Below, piece after piece: positions 57,129-64,000 of a DNA stretch of 64,000 bases (positions are counted from its first letter, which is position 1; the number at the start of each line of letters is the position of its first letter). The DNA lies in the NCBI RefSeq assembly GCF_003336875.1, contig NZ_QGNJ01000011.1, forward strand, positions 83,649 to 147,648, read 5' to 3'. The notes below the pieces were generated by a model, which was not told the origin of the DNA, ran no database searches, and was given only the letters and a program-made list of their open reading frames with translations. A program made the translations under genes and the position numbers. This stretch comes from Oleisolibacter albus. Its GTDB lineage: Bacteria; Pseudomonadota; Alphaproteobacteria; Azospirillales; Azospirillaceae.

Positions 57129-57294
57129 CGCTTCAGCACCGGTTGATCCGCCGTTGCATCCCGTCCCCCCGCGGGCCGGTCCATGCAACGGCGGTCTTCT
57201 ATGGTCCGGCCGGTTTCGCCCGTGCAGGGTCAGCCAGACCATCCGTGCTGTCAGGATTGGCGAGCCGGCTCCGTCGCGGGCCGGGTTTGAGTGA

Positions 57295-57957
57295 ATGGGT
57301 GCCAACATGCGTATCCACAGCCTAAAGCGCTGGAGCGTCTGCGCCGCGGTCGCAGTGCTGGCGGTTGGTGTCGTGGCGGTGGTCGACCCTGCCTTCGCGC
57401 AGGACGCGGCCCATGCCGTCGGCGATGCCGCGACCGGCCACGGGGGGGAACACCACTCCGGCGGCCTGCCACAGCTGAACCCGGCCAGCTACGCCTCGCA
57501 GATCTTCTGGACTTTCGTGACCTTCGGCCTGCTGCTCTGGCTGATGTCGAAGGTGGCCCTGCCCCGGGTCGGCGAAGTGCTGGAAGCCCGGCAGGAAAAG
57601 ATCGCCAACGATCTCGACAAGGCCGGCGCGCTGAAGGCCGAGGCCGAGGCTGTCATGCAGGCCTATGAAAAGGCCATCACCGAAGCCCGTGCCAATGCCC
57701 ACAAGGTGATCGCCGACTCCGTGGCGGCTGCCGATGCCGAGGGCGCCCGCCGCAACAGCGAGCTGGCGGCCGATCTGGCCCAGCGCGCCCGCGCGGCCGA
57801 GGAGCGGATCCAGGCGGCCCAGCAGGCGGCGCTCGGCAATGTCCGCACCGTGTCGGCCGAGGCGGCCCAGGCCGCCGTCGAGCGGCTGGTCGGTGTCAGC
57901 CTTGGCGCCGACATGGTCGGCACCACCGTCGATGCCGTGCTGAAGGAGCGTGCGTGA
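57295..57957 (+). CDS. atpF2: ATP synthase F0 subunit b'
   Basis: This 220-residue subunit has a signal-like first helix, a second helix at about residues 70-92 and a long charged coiled coil, the layout of b' in photosynthetic and alphaproteobacterial F0. It forms the peripheral stalk with subunit b. SQIFWTFVTFGLLLWLMSKV and LPRVGEVLEARQEKI are typical. An ATG four codons later is also possible. Its end overlaps the start of atpF. Confidence 0.92.
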   Translation: MGANMRIHSLKRWSVCAAVAVLAVGVVAVVDPAFAQDAAHAVGDAATGHGGEHHSGGLPQLNPASYASQIFWTFVTFGLLLWLMSKVALPRVGEVLEARQEKIANDLDKAGALKAEAEAVMQAYEKAITEARANAHKVIADSVAAADAEGARRNSELAADLAQRARAAEERIQAAQQAALGNVRTVSAEAAQAAVERLVGVSLGADMVGTTVDAVLKERA

Positions 57958-58439
57958 TGCTGCAGAACCCGTACACCTGGGTCGCTCTGGCGTTCCTCGT
58001 CTTCGTCGGAATCGTCGTCAAGATGGCCGGCAAGACCATCCTCGGCGGCCTGGACGAGCGTGCCGCCCGCATCCGCCAGGATCTGGAGCAGGCGCAGAAG
58101 CTGCGCGAGGACGCCCAGGCGGCCCTGGCCCAGTATCAGCGCAAGCAGCGCGACGCGCTGAAGGAAGCCGAGGCCATCGTGACCAGCGCGCGTGAGGAGG
58201 CCGACCGCATCCGCAAGGAAGCGACGGCCGAGCTGACCGCCGTGCTGAAGCGCCGCGAAGCCCAGGCCATGGAGAAGATCGCCCAGGCTGAAAGCCAGGC
58301 CGTGCAGCAGGTGCGCGATCTGGCCGTGGACATCGCCATGTCCGCGACCGAGCGGCTGCTGGTGCAGACGGTGGATCAGAGCCGCAGCGACGCTCTGATC
58401 GAGCAGGCCATCGCCGATCTGCCGCGCAAGCTGAACTGA
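57957..58439 (+). CDS. atpF: ATP synthase F0 subunit b
   Basis: This 160-residue peripheral stalk subunit has one N-terminal helix (TWVALAFLVFVGIVVKMA) and a long helical cytosolic part rich in Ala, Glu and Lys. GTG at 57954 overlaps the b' stop and is an alternative start. It is the last gene of the F0 operon and is followed by a clear terminator; the F1 genes are not adjacent, as is normal in this group. Confidence 0.94.
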   Translation: MLQNPYTWVALAFLVFVGIVVKMAGKTILGGLDERAARIRQDLEQAQKLREDAQAALAQYQRKQRDALKEAEAIVTSAREEADRIRKEATAELTAVLKRREAQAMEKIAQAESQAVQQVRDLAVDIAMSATERLLVQTVDQSRSDALIEQAIADLPRKLN

Positions 58440-58481
58440 CTGCCGGGCCGGGCCGCAGGGTCCGGTTCACCGGGTGTTTAG

Positions 58482-58511
58482 AAAGGGCGTTCCCGTCGGG
58501 AGCGCCCTTTT
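58482..58511 (+). terminator. Terminator of the atp F0 operon
   Basis: A 13-bp stem with one G-U pair (58482-58494 with 58498-58510) ends in CCCTTTT, 42 bases after the atpF stop. This is a convincing rho-independent terminator. Confidence 0.8.
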
Positions 58512-58541
58512 GCCATGTTCAGGCCTTTTGCCATGTTCAGG
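58506..58541. repeat. 18-bp perfect tandem duplication
   Basis: CCTTTTGCCATGTTCAGG occurs twice in a row (58506-58523, 58524-58541). The first copy overlaps the 3' side of the atp terminator, so the duplication arose at the terminator end. No function is evident. Confidence 0.9.
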
Positions 58542-58590
58542 ATTGCAGCGGACCGGGCTGGTGTTTGCGGGCGCGCTTCCGGGGTCAGAA

Positions 58591-58619
58591 GGCCGCCCGC
58601 CCGCGGCGGACGGGCGGCC
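58591..58619 (-). terminator. Hairpin terminator after glk
   Basis: GGCCGCCCG and CGGGCGGCC (9 bp, extendable with one mismatch) form a hairpin 32 bases after the glk stop on the minus strand, followed by TTCTG. It is probably the end of the otsA-glk transcript. Confidence 0.55.
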
Positions 58620-58650
58620 TGTCTGCGGGAGGAATTCTCCGCCGCAGCGG

Positions 58651-59616
58651 TCAGGACCGGTCGGGTGTCGCCAGCTGGGCGGCAAGGCCGACGAAGGCCG
58701 GATAGGGATGGGTGACGACATAGGTGGGGATCGGCCCCAGGAAGTCGCGCATCCGGCCCTTCTCGACGAAGCGCTTGCGGAAGCGGCTATGCTCGAACAC
58801 CGTCAGGAAGCGGGGCACGATGCCGCCGGCGATATAGACGCCGCCGCGGGCGCCGATGCTGAGCGCCAGATTGCCGGCCACGGTGCCGAGCATGGCGCAG
58901 AACATGTCCAGGGCCTCCACGCAGGTGGGATCGCGGCGGCCGAGGGCGCGGTCCGTCACCTCCGCCGGACTCAGCGGTTCCGGCGTCAGGCCATCCAGGA
59001 AGGCCAGCGTGTCATAGAGGTTGACCAGCCCCGGACCGCACAGCAGACGCTCGGCCGAGACATGCTCGAACATCTTGCGCAGCTGGGCCAGCACGGCGCT
59101 CTCCCGGTCGGTGATGGGCGCCATGGTCACATGGCCGCCTTCGGTCGCCAGGGCCGTCCAGCTGTCACCGCTGCCGGGAATCAGGGCGGAGACGCCGAGG
59201 CCGCTGCCCGCGCCCAGAACGCCGATGGGATAGCCGGGCACCTCCTGTCCTTCACCGATCTGCACCCGGTCCTCATCATCGAGACGGGGGATGGCCAGGG
59301 CCACGGCGGTGAAGTCGTTGATCACGTCCAGCCGCTCGAGGGCCAGGGCCTCGCGCACACCGCGGATGGAGAACTCCCAGGGCAGGTTGGTCATGCGCAC
59401 GACATCGCCGGTGATGGGCGAGGCCACGGCGAAGGCGGCGCGGGCCGGCCGGGTGGCGGCGTCCTGCCCGGCCAGATAGGCCTTGGCCGCATCGGCCAGC
59501 GAGGCATAGTCGCCACAGCGCAGGACCCGTTCCCGAGTCACGCTGCCGTCCGCCTCGACCAGGGCGAAGCGGGCATTGGTGCCGCCGATATCGGCGATCA
59601 GGCCGGGTGTGCTCAT
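58651..59616 (-). CDS. glk: Glucokinase
   Basis: This 321-residue cytosolic ROK-unrelated glucokinase phosphorylates glucose. LIADIGGTNARFALVE is the phosphate-binding start, LPWEFSI and LEVINDF-like (RLDVINDFTAVALAI) are sugar-site motifs, and LGAGSGLGVSALIP and TEGGHV follow. The length fits. It overlaps the otsA stop by four bases, which couples glucose phosphorylation to trehalose synthesis. Confidence 0.95.
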   Translation of the reverse strand: MSTPGLIADIGGTNARFALVEADGSVTRERVLRCGDYASLADAAKAYLAGQDAATRPARAAFAVASPITGDVVRMTNLPWEFSIRGVREALALERLDVINDFTAVALAIPRLDDEDRVQIGEGQEVPGYPIGVLGAGSGLGVSALIPGSGDSWTALATEGGHVTMAPITDRESAVLAQLRKMFEHVSAERLLCGPGLVNLYDTLAFLDGLTPEPLSPAEVTDRALGRRDPTCVEALDMFCAMLGTVAGNLALSIGARGGVYIAGGIVPRFLTVFEHSRFRKRFVEKGRMRDFLGPIPTYVVTHPYPAFVGLAAQLATPDRS

Positions 59617-61010
59617 GCTTGCCCCGCCACGCCGGACAGGGCCTCCACATAGCTTTCCCGCCAGTGGGTAATGTCGTTCGCCCGCAGCACTTTCATCATC
59701 GCCTCGTAGCGTTCGCGCCGTTCTTGAAGTGGCATGGTCAGGCCGCGCTGCATGTTCTCCGCCACGGCCCGGATGTCATAGGGGTTGACGATCAGGGCGC
59801 CGTCAAGCTCCTTCGCCGCGCCGGCGAACCGCGACAGCACCAGGACGCCCGGATCCTCCGGCGGCTGGCATGCCACATACTCTTTGGCCACCAGATTCAT
59901 GCCGTCGCGCAGCGGTGTCACCAGGCCGATGGACGCATGGCGGTAGAATCCGGCCAGGGCCTTGCGGCTGAAGCTCTTGTTCAGGTAGCGGATCGGAACC
60001 CAGTCGAATTCGGCGAAACGACCATTGATATGGCCGGCCAGTGCTTCCAACTCGCGCCGGATGGCCTGATACTCCGCCACATCGCTGCGCGAGGGCGGGG
60101 CAACCTGCATGAAGCTGACCTGGCCGCGGTTGGCGGGATAGGCGTCCAGCAGCGCGTGGAAGGACTCGAAGCGCTGGGGCAGGCCCTTGGAATAATCCAG
60201 CCGGTCCACACCGACGATCAGGGCGCGGCCGACCAGGCTTTCCTTCAGCCGCCGCATCTGGGCTGTGTCGGCGGCCTGCCGCGCGATCCCTTCCAGCGTG
60301 GCGGTGTCGATGCTGATGGGAAAGGCGCGGGCGATGACCGACCGGCCGAACGCCCCGATCCGCAGCCCCTGGCCTGCCCCCAGTTCCTCGACCGTCCCCT
60401 GGGCCTCGTAGCGGATATAGTTGGCGAAGCAGCGCAGATCGACCTCGGTGTGGAAGCCCAGCAGATCATAGGCGCAGAGATTGCGCACCAGCGCCTCATG
60501 GGCGGGCAGGGCGCCCAGGATCTCCGGTGCGGGCCAGGGCGTGTGCAGGAAGAAGCCCATGGTCTGCTCCAGCCCCATGGAGCGCAACTGCTCGGCAAAG
60601 GGGATCAGGTGATAATCATGCACCCAGATCAGGTCATCCGCCCGCAGCAGCGGCGCCAGACGGCTGGCGAACAGGCTGTTGACCCGCTGGTAGCCGGCAT
60701 AGGTGCGACCGCTGAACTGGGCCAGATCGAGCCGGTAATGGAACAGGGGCCACAGGGTCGAGTTGGCGAAGCCGTTGTAATACTCCTCCAGGTCGCGCTG
60801 GAGCAGGCCGAGGGTGGCATAGGTGATGCGGCCGTTCTGGGTGATGCCGGGGGCGTCGGGTGTCTGCTCGACCGTGTCCCCGTTCCAGCCGAACCAGATG
60901 CCGCCACGGCTTTTCAGCGCTTCCTGGATGGCCACGGCCAGCCCCCCGGCCTGGCTCTTGCCCTCCTCGACCGGGGCGACACGGTTTGAAACGACGACCA
61001 AGCGGCTCAC
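59613..61010 (-). CDS. otsA: Trehalose-6-phosphate synthase
   Basis: This 465-residue GT20 enzyme makes trehalose-6-phosphate from UDP-glucose and glucose-6-phosphate, an osmoprotectant route. [20 protein letters not shown] at the start, [30 protein letters not shown] and [13 protein letters not shown] are all family signatures. The frame is open far upstream, but family similarity begins at a GTG ending at 61010; I take that as the start. A matching otsB phosphatase is not in the window. glk follows and supplies glucose-6-phosphate. Confidence 0.93.
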   Translation of the reverse strand: MSRLVVVSNRVAPVEEGKSQAGGLAVAIQEALKSRGGIWFGWNGDTVEQTPDAPGITQNGRITYATLGLLQRDLEEYYNGFANSTLWPLFHYRLDLAQFSGRTYAGYQRVNSLFASRLAPLLRADDLIWVHDYHLIPFAEQLRSMGLEQTMGFFLHTPWPAPEILGALPAHEALVRNLCAYDLLGFHTEVDLRCFANYIRYEAQGTVEELGAGQGLRIGAFGRSVIARAFPISIDTATLEGIARQAADTAQMRRLKESLVGRALIVGVDRLDYSKGLPQRFESFHALLDAYPANRGQVSFMQVAPPSRSDVAEYQAIRRELEALAGHINGRFAEFDWVPIRYLNKSFSRKALAGFYRHASIGLVTPLRDGMNLVAKEYVACQPPEDPGVLVLSRFAGAAKELDGALIVNPYDIRAVAENMQRGLTMPLQERRERYEAMMKVLRANDITHWRESYVEALSGVAGQA

Positions 61011-61260
61011 TGCTGCGTCCCTTCCTGCTGGTGGTTGCCATGGGGTGACGCCGCCCGGAGACGGTGGGGCGACCACACGACCATACTGGTCGATGGGAAC
61101 GGGGGGCACCCTGCCTCCCGTCAGGGGGGCGGAGCGTCCTCGGACAAAGTGGCTAGGTCCTTTGTTATGCTGCGCTGCGGTATGAAATGTGCGGATTTCC
61201 GCCGCCGCCCGTGCGGAAAGCCGCATAAAACGGGCGCATGGCTCGTTTGTCTTTTTGCAC

Positions 61261-61289
61261 TTGCACAACGGCGCCGCAGCACGCATAGT
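61261..61289 (+). promoter_or_regulatory. Promoter of the small RNA candidate
   Basis: TTGCAC (61261-61266), a 17-base spacer and CATAGT (61284-61289) form a plausible housekeeping promoter that would start RNA near 61296. A second TTGCAC directly upstream is out of register. Confidence 0.45.
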
Positions 61290-61295
61290 TGTTTT

Positions 61296-61386
61296 GCGAC
61301 ACGGCCGATGGCCCTCTGTCGTAACGCACTTCTTGGGCGTTTCCTCCCTAAACTCAGGCCGTGCCTTGCGCACGGCCTTTCTTTTT
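61296..61386 (+). ncRNA. Candidate trans-acting small RNA with an anti-Shine-Dalgarno motif
   Basis: A roughly 90-base transcript is predicted between the promoter above and a rho-independent terminator (stem 61356-61364 with 61370-61378, then TTCTTTTT). The unpaired stretch before the terminator holds TCCTCCC (61342-61348) within GGGCGTTTCCTCCCTAAACT. Exposed UCCUCCC motifs are typical of alphaproteobacterial Hfq-dependent small RNAs that cover ribosome binding sites; the layout recalls the suhB-type Rfam family. No reading frame of note is present. Start and family are inferred. Confidence 0.55.
61356..61386 (+). terminator. Terminator of the small RNA candidate
   Basis: A perfect 9-bp stem AGGCCGTGC/GCACGGCCT with a five-base loop is followed by TTCTTTTT. 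The only thing it can end on the plus strand is a non-coding transcript, which is the main reason to propose the small RNA. Confidence 0.8.
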
Positions 61387-61413
61387 GGGCGGCAGGCTTC
61401 CGGTGGCGGGAGG

Positions 61414-61932
61414 TCAGCGATCCCGCTGCAGGTCGCGGATCAGCAGGATCTGGTCCAGGGCCTCGCCGAACTTCACGCCCACGCCGGGCAGCCGCCCGAC
61501 CTCGACGAAGCCGGCGGCGCGATGCAGGGCCAGGGAGGCGCTGTTGCGGCTGTCCCCGACAATGGCAAGCATCCTGCGGTAGCCCAGGACGGCGCAGCGA
61601 TGCAGCAGAGTCCGCAGCAGGGCGCGGCCGATACCCCGCCCCTCCTGCCCGGCGGCCACATAGATGGAATTCTCCAGCGTGAAGCGATAGGCGGCGCGGC
61701 TGCGATAGGGGCTGGCATAGGCATAGCCCACCACGCCTCCACCGCTCTCCGCCGCCACCAGCCAGGGCAAGCCGCGCCCCTGGACATCGGCCAGCCGCCG
61801 CGCCATCTCCGCCGCGTCGGGGGCGACATCCTCGTAGCTGGCGGTTCCCGTCAGCACCTGGGGGGCGTAGATCGCGGCCAGGGCGGCGGCATCGGCCGGG
61901 ACGGCATCGCGGATCACGGGCAGGGTGGGCAT
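61414..61932 (-). CDS. GNAT N-acetyltransferase (phosphinothricin/methionine sulfone type)
   Basis: This 172-residue cytosolic enzyme acetylates a small amine with acetyl-CoA. IRDAVPADAAALAAIYAPQV, the ENSIYVAAGQEGRGIGRALL acetyl-CoA loop and SLALHRAAGFVEVG match the PAT/MnaT branch that acts on amino acid analogues such as phosphinothricin or methionine sulfoximine. Its start touches the stop of the upstream amidohydrolase gene (one-base overlap), so the two are coupled. Confidence 0.88.
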   Translation of the reverse strand: MPTLPVIRDAVPADAAALAAIYAPQVLTGTASYEDVAPDAAEMARRLADVQGRGLPWLVAAESGGGVVGYAYASPYRSRAAYRFTLENSIYVAAGQEGRGIGRALLRTLLHRCAVLGYRRMLAIVGDSRNSASLALHRAAGFVEVGRLPGVGVKFGEALDQILLIRDLQRDR

Positions 61933-62828
61933 CAGCGGCGGGCCAGGCGCCGGTGGCGGGGCAGATCGCCCAGGGCAGCCACCAGGAGCCGCATATGCTG
62001 GCCCAGGGTGGTCAGATAGGGCTGCCGCTCCAGCGTGGTCTCATCGACATAGAGGGCGCGGTTGAGTTCGATCTGCAGGGCGTGGACGCCCTCGGTCGGA
62101 CGCCCGTAGTGCCGCGTCGTGTAGCCCCCGGCATAGGGGCTGTTGCGGGCTGTGACATAGCCCAGATCGCGCAGCACCGTTTCCGCCGCATCGGTGACGC
62201 TGCCGGCGCAGGCGGTCCCGTGGCAGTCGCCCAGCACCACATCGCAGCGGCGGCTGTGCGCCATGTCCGGCGGCAGGCCGATGGAGGGCATGGAGTGGCA
62301 GTCCAGCAGGATGCAGCAGCCGAAGCGCGCCACCGTGGCATCCACCAGCCGGCGCAGCGCCGCGTGATAGGGGTAGTAGCAGCGCTCGATCCTGGCCGAA
62401 GCGTCCGCGAAACGCAGCTTGGTCCGATAGATCTCCTCGCCGCCGGCCACGACCCGGGCGATGGTGCCCAGTCCGACGGCGACGCGGGGGCTGCGGACAT
62501 TGACATAGCCGGGCAGAGGCCCGTCGAACATGGCGGGATCGATCTCGTAGGGTTCCCGGTTGGGATCGATATAGGCGCGGGGGAACAGCGCCTCCAGCAG
62601 GGGGACGGCGAGCGCCTCGGCCGCAGCCGCGAAGATCTCCTCGACGTAGCAATCCTCGGAGCGGCGCAGGGTCAGCGCGTCCAGCCGCGAGGCCGAGAGG
62701 AAGGCGGCGCTGTAGCCACGGCCGCTGTGGGGAGAGGCCAGCACCAGCGGCAGCGCCTGCACATCGGGCGCCCGCAGGCGGAAGACCGCGTCGGCGCCGG
62801 TCGTCTGGGGAGCAATCGGCCTGTCCAT
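61932..62828 (-). CDS. N-formylglutamate amidohydrolase family protein
   Basis: This 298-residue cytosolic hydrolase belongs to the family that removes formate from N-formylglutamate in histidine breakdown. LVLASPHSGRGYS, DPNREPYEID, the metal-site LLDCHSMPSIG and the NSPYAGGYTTRHYG block are diagnostic. No hut genes are nearby, so the natural substrate may differ. I start at the ATG ending at 62828; the frame extends 16 codons upstream. It is co-transcribed with the GNAT gene. Confidence 0.9.
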   Translation of the reverse strand: MDRPIAPQTTGADAVFRLRAPDVQALPLVLASPHSGRGYSAAFLSASRLDALTLRRSEDCYVEEIFAAAAEALAVPLLEALFPRAYIDPNREPYEIDPAMFDGPLPGYVNVRSPRVAVGLGTIARVVAGGEEIYRTKLRFADASARIERCYYPYHAALRRLVDATVARFGCCILLDCHSMPSIGLPPDMAHSRRCDVVLGDCHGTACAGSVTDAAETVLRDLGYVTARNSPYAGGYTTRHYGRPTEGVHALQIELNRALYVDETTLERQPYLTTLGQHMRLLVAALGDLPRHRRLARR

Positions 62829-62987
62829 GTCATTGATGTAGACGAAAGCGGCGCCTGCTGCCACAGGCGGCGACAAGGCCTTGAAAGAAATCCGACATGA
62901 ACCGTGAAGAAGGGGGTTGCCAAGCCCTGCCAGGGGTGCTAAACCCCCCGCCGCCGCCGGGGAGACCCGACGGCGACACGATGGATC

Positions 62988-63062
<75 letters not shown>

Positions 63063-63401
63063 TCCATCGGGACTGATCGGCGGTACTGCGCATGATCGAG
63101 AAAGCCGCCCTCCGGGGCGGCTTTTCGCTTTTCCGGGTCTCTGCCTTCCCAGCGCGCTGCCTTGCCATGTGTCCTGCCTTTCCGGGCGCGTCCCCGGCCC
63201 GGGCCAAGTCTGGGGCGTCGCTGCTCCGGCCATCGTGCCGCCAGGGGACAGGATCTGTAAAAATCGATCGATATATGCTCTTGTATGAATATCCAAATGG
63301 ATGGGGTTTGTTCCCTGTCGATTAAATCCTGATCTTTTGTATTTATTGTCGATCGGGCAAGGCTGTGCCACGTTTTGTCTATAAGGCGAACGGAGGCAAT
63401 C
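63063..63401. other. Intergenic region after tRNA-Val
   Basis: No gene is supported in these 339 bases. A terminator follows the tRNA at 63101-63124. Bases 63250-63370 are A+T-rich and may hold the promoter of the small membrane protein gene that follows. Confidence 0.55.
63101..63130 (+). terminator. Terminator of tRNA-Val
   Basis: A perfect 10-bp stem AAAGCCGCCC/GGGCGGCTTT with a four-base loop is followed by TCGCTTTT, 38 bases after the tRNA. A good rho-independent terminator. Confidence 0.75.
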
Positions 63402-63572
63402 ATGATCCACCCCGTCTCATGGACCGCGGACCGCGGCAGAGTTTCCCGGCGGACGGCCGCCGCGCAGAGCCTGACCATGGCCACCAAGATGCGACTGCTG
63501 CTGGGACTGGCTTCCCTGTCCTGGGTGCTGTTGGCGGCGGCCGTCTATGGCACGATCCAGCTGTTCAGCTGA
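63402..63572 (+). CDS. Small single-pass membrane protein, unknown
   Basis: I do not recognise this 56-residue protein. It has a basic N-terminal half (RGRVSRRTAAAQ, then MATKMR) and one hydrophobic helix near the C-terminus (LLLGLASLSWVLLAAAVYGT), so it should sit in the inner membrane with the basic part in the cytosol. GGAGG six bases before the ATG at 63402 supports real translation. It stands alone, shortly before a terminator-like hairpin. Confidence 0.5.
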   Translation: MIHPVSWTADRGRVSRRTAAAQSLTMATKMRLLLGLASLSWVLLAAAVYGTIQLFS

Positions 63573-63616
63573 GCCATGCGCGCCGGGCCGATGACGGGAT
63601 GGCGGGGTAAACGACA

Positions 63617-63648
63617 AAGGCTCCCATGCTGAAGCATGGGAGCCTTTG
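63617..63648. terminator. Strong bidirectional terminator
   Basis: A perfect 15-bp stem (63617-63631 with 63634-63648) starting AAAGGCTCCC with a two-base loop. On the minus strand it lies 24 bases after the tRNA-Gly 3' end and is likely to be the natural terminator of that tRNA; on the plus strand it follows the small membrane protein gene. Confidence 0.75.
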
Positions 63649-63672
63649 CTCAAACCGTGACGGTCTGGAAAC

Positions 63673-63720
63673 TGGAGCGGGCGAAGGGATTCGAACCCTC
63701 GACCCCAACCTTGGCAAGGT
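63673..63720 (-). tRNA. tRNA-Gly (GCC), 3' half only: probable attachment site
   Basis: On the minus strand these 48 bases match the 3' part of tRNA-Gly: anticodon arm ACCTTGCCAAGGT (anticodon GCC), variable loop, T arm GAGGG-TTCGAAT-CCCTT and the acceptor strand CGCCCGCTCCA. The 5' half is missing; what lies beyond 63720 does not fold with it. Tyrosine recombinases integrate at the 3' halves of tRNA genes and leave a copy like this at the far end of the island. I read it as an att site. It cannot be a working tRNA. Confidence 0.75.
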
Positions 63721-63889
63721 GGTCCGGGCCTTGATCGGGGACTATCCTCCGCGAGGCATTCCAGCCACAAGCTCTTGAAACTGATGAAATGTTCCAATCA
63801 TTCGAGTGCGACCCGGTCCGCCCGGCCACGCCCCAATTCCCATTTCGCTGCTTACCCACTGTTCACCCGAGGACTAGAGCGGTTTCCGC
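63721..63889. other. Unassigned DNA between att-like site and IS end
   Basis: About 170 bases with no recognised gene. On the minus strand one frame stays open (FHQFQELVAGMPRGG before a stop) and might be the tail of an island gene, such as an integrase, interrupted by the IS insertion; similarity cannot be judged from so short a piece. Confidence 0.35.
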
Positions 63890-63891
63890 TC
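63877..63891. mobile_element. IS630-type terminal repeat next to a TA target
   Basis: GAGCGG-TTT-CCGCTC is a small palindrome directly after a TA (63875-63876), the target dinucleotide of IS630-family elements. It overlaps the stop codon of the transposase fragment. I take it as the element's end; the other end is outside the window. Confidence 0.5.
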
Positions 63892-64000
63892 ACTCTGGCT
63901 CATAGCCTGCTGCGGTGAAGAAGTTTGCGCATTCGGCTGGCGTGAAGCGGTCGATGAGGGTGCCGATGGCGTTCCAGAGGCCGTCGACGGTGCGTTCGGC
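63890..64000 (-). CDS. IS630-family transposase, C-terminal part (runs off the window)
   Basis: The minus-strand frame open from the window edge encodes 36 residues ending at TGA (63890-63892): TVDGLWNAIGTLIDRFTPAE, then CANFFTAAGYEPE. The pattern of a W-x-A-I-G, a DRF-x-P-x-E-C and an ANFF-x-x-x-GY end is typical of the C-terminus of IS630-family transposases. The rest of the gene lies beyond 64000, so intactness cannot be judged. Confidence 0.75.
   Translation of the reverse strand, partial: AERTVDGLWNAIGTLIDRFTPAECANFFTAAGYEPE

Larger units (their letters stand above)
61011..61413. other. Gene-free region carrying a small RNA candidate
   Basis: These 403 bases lie upstream of otsA and downstream of a GNAT gene, both on the minus strand. 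There is no protein gene. The plus strand shows a promoter, a conserved-looking small RNA and a strong terminator (listed separately). The otsA promoter should also lie here. Confidence 0.6.

Noticed and set aside
63650..63859. Short minus-strand frame ending with VEGSNPFARSSF
   Set aside because: The tail is a translation of the tRNA-Gly T arm and acceptor, a well-known false protein call.

Overview
The window is G+C-rich DNA from an alphaproteobacterium, most likely Rhodospirillales/Azospirillaceae-like. The supports are a CcrM-type GANTC methyltransferase, split b and b' genes in the F0 ATP synthase operon, an UrcA-family protein, and a PadR regulator fused to DUF2218. The genus is inferred from gene content, not shown by a marker gene. 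There are no rRNA genes and no CRISPR array. I see one complete tRNA (Val, GAC) and a 3' half of a tRNA-Gly.

Positions 259-18100 form an exopolysaccharide (EPS) locus. It opens with a tightly packed plus-strand set: FkbH-like HAD protein, acyl carrier protein, MBOAT acyltransferase, membrane-anchored SGNH-like protein and an NAD-dependent epimerase. The first four match the parts list of the Dlt D-alanylation system (loader, carrier, MBOAT, SGNH-like partner), but with a glyceryl-type loader. This is my main candidate for an undescribed system. Minus-strand genes follow: a phosphoglycosyl transferase that would start the repeat unit, UDP-glucuronate decarboxylase (UDP-xylose), a GT4 glycosyltransferase, and a 912-residue beta-helix/RTX/Ig-like protein that may be secreted and act on the polymer. 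Two more glycosyltransferases and a Wzc-type chain-length tyrosine kinase close the locus. No flippase or polymerase is visible.

Positions 18600-19900 are a scarred segment: a ParE-like toxin fragment, long G and C homopolymer runs and a broken IS5-type transposase. From 19900 to 63000 the content is chromosomal housekeeping and accessory metabolism: ccrM and rnhB with a dense GANTC cluster between them; DUF4160 protein, hemN, YeiH exporter with a divergent LysR; an acid phosphatase; a PA0069 radical SAM protein; an HWE-type histidine kinase; FAH hydrolase; gfa; an Aae-like efflux operon with MarR; uracil-DNA glycosylase; ETF-ubiquinone oxidoreductase; an orphan secreted protein; a chemoreceptor; TPR protein, ispE, moaB; a TIGR04282/TIGR04283 glycosyltransferase pair; PadR-DUF2218; an orphan ParA-like NTPase; ftsE beside an ABC-2 permease; cobT/cobS/phosphatase; SYLF protein; lactate dehydrogenase; Sco and PCuAC copper chaperones; atpI-B-E-F'-F; glk-otsA; a probable small RNA; a GNAT acetyltransferase; and an N-formylglutamate amidohydrolase-like enzyme.

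The right edge (63600-64000) looks like a genomic island junction: a 3' tRNA-Gly half with its terminator, about 170 bp of unassigned DNA, then the end of an IS630-type element that leaves the window.
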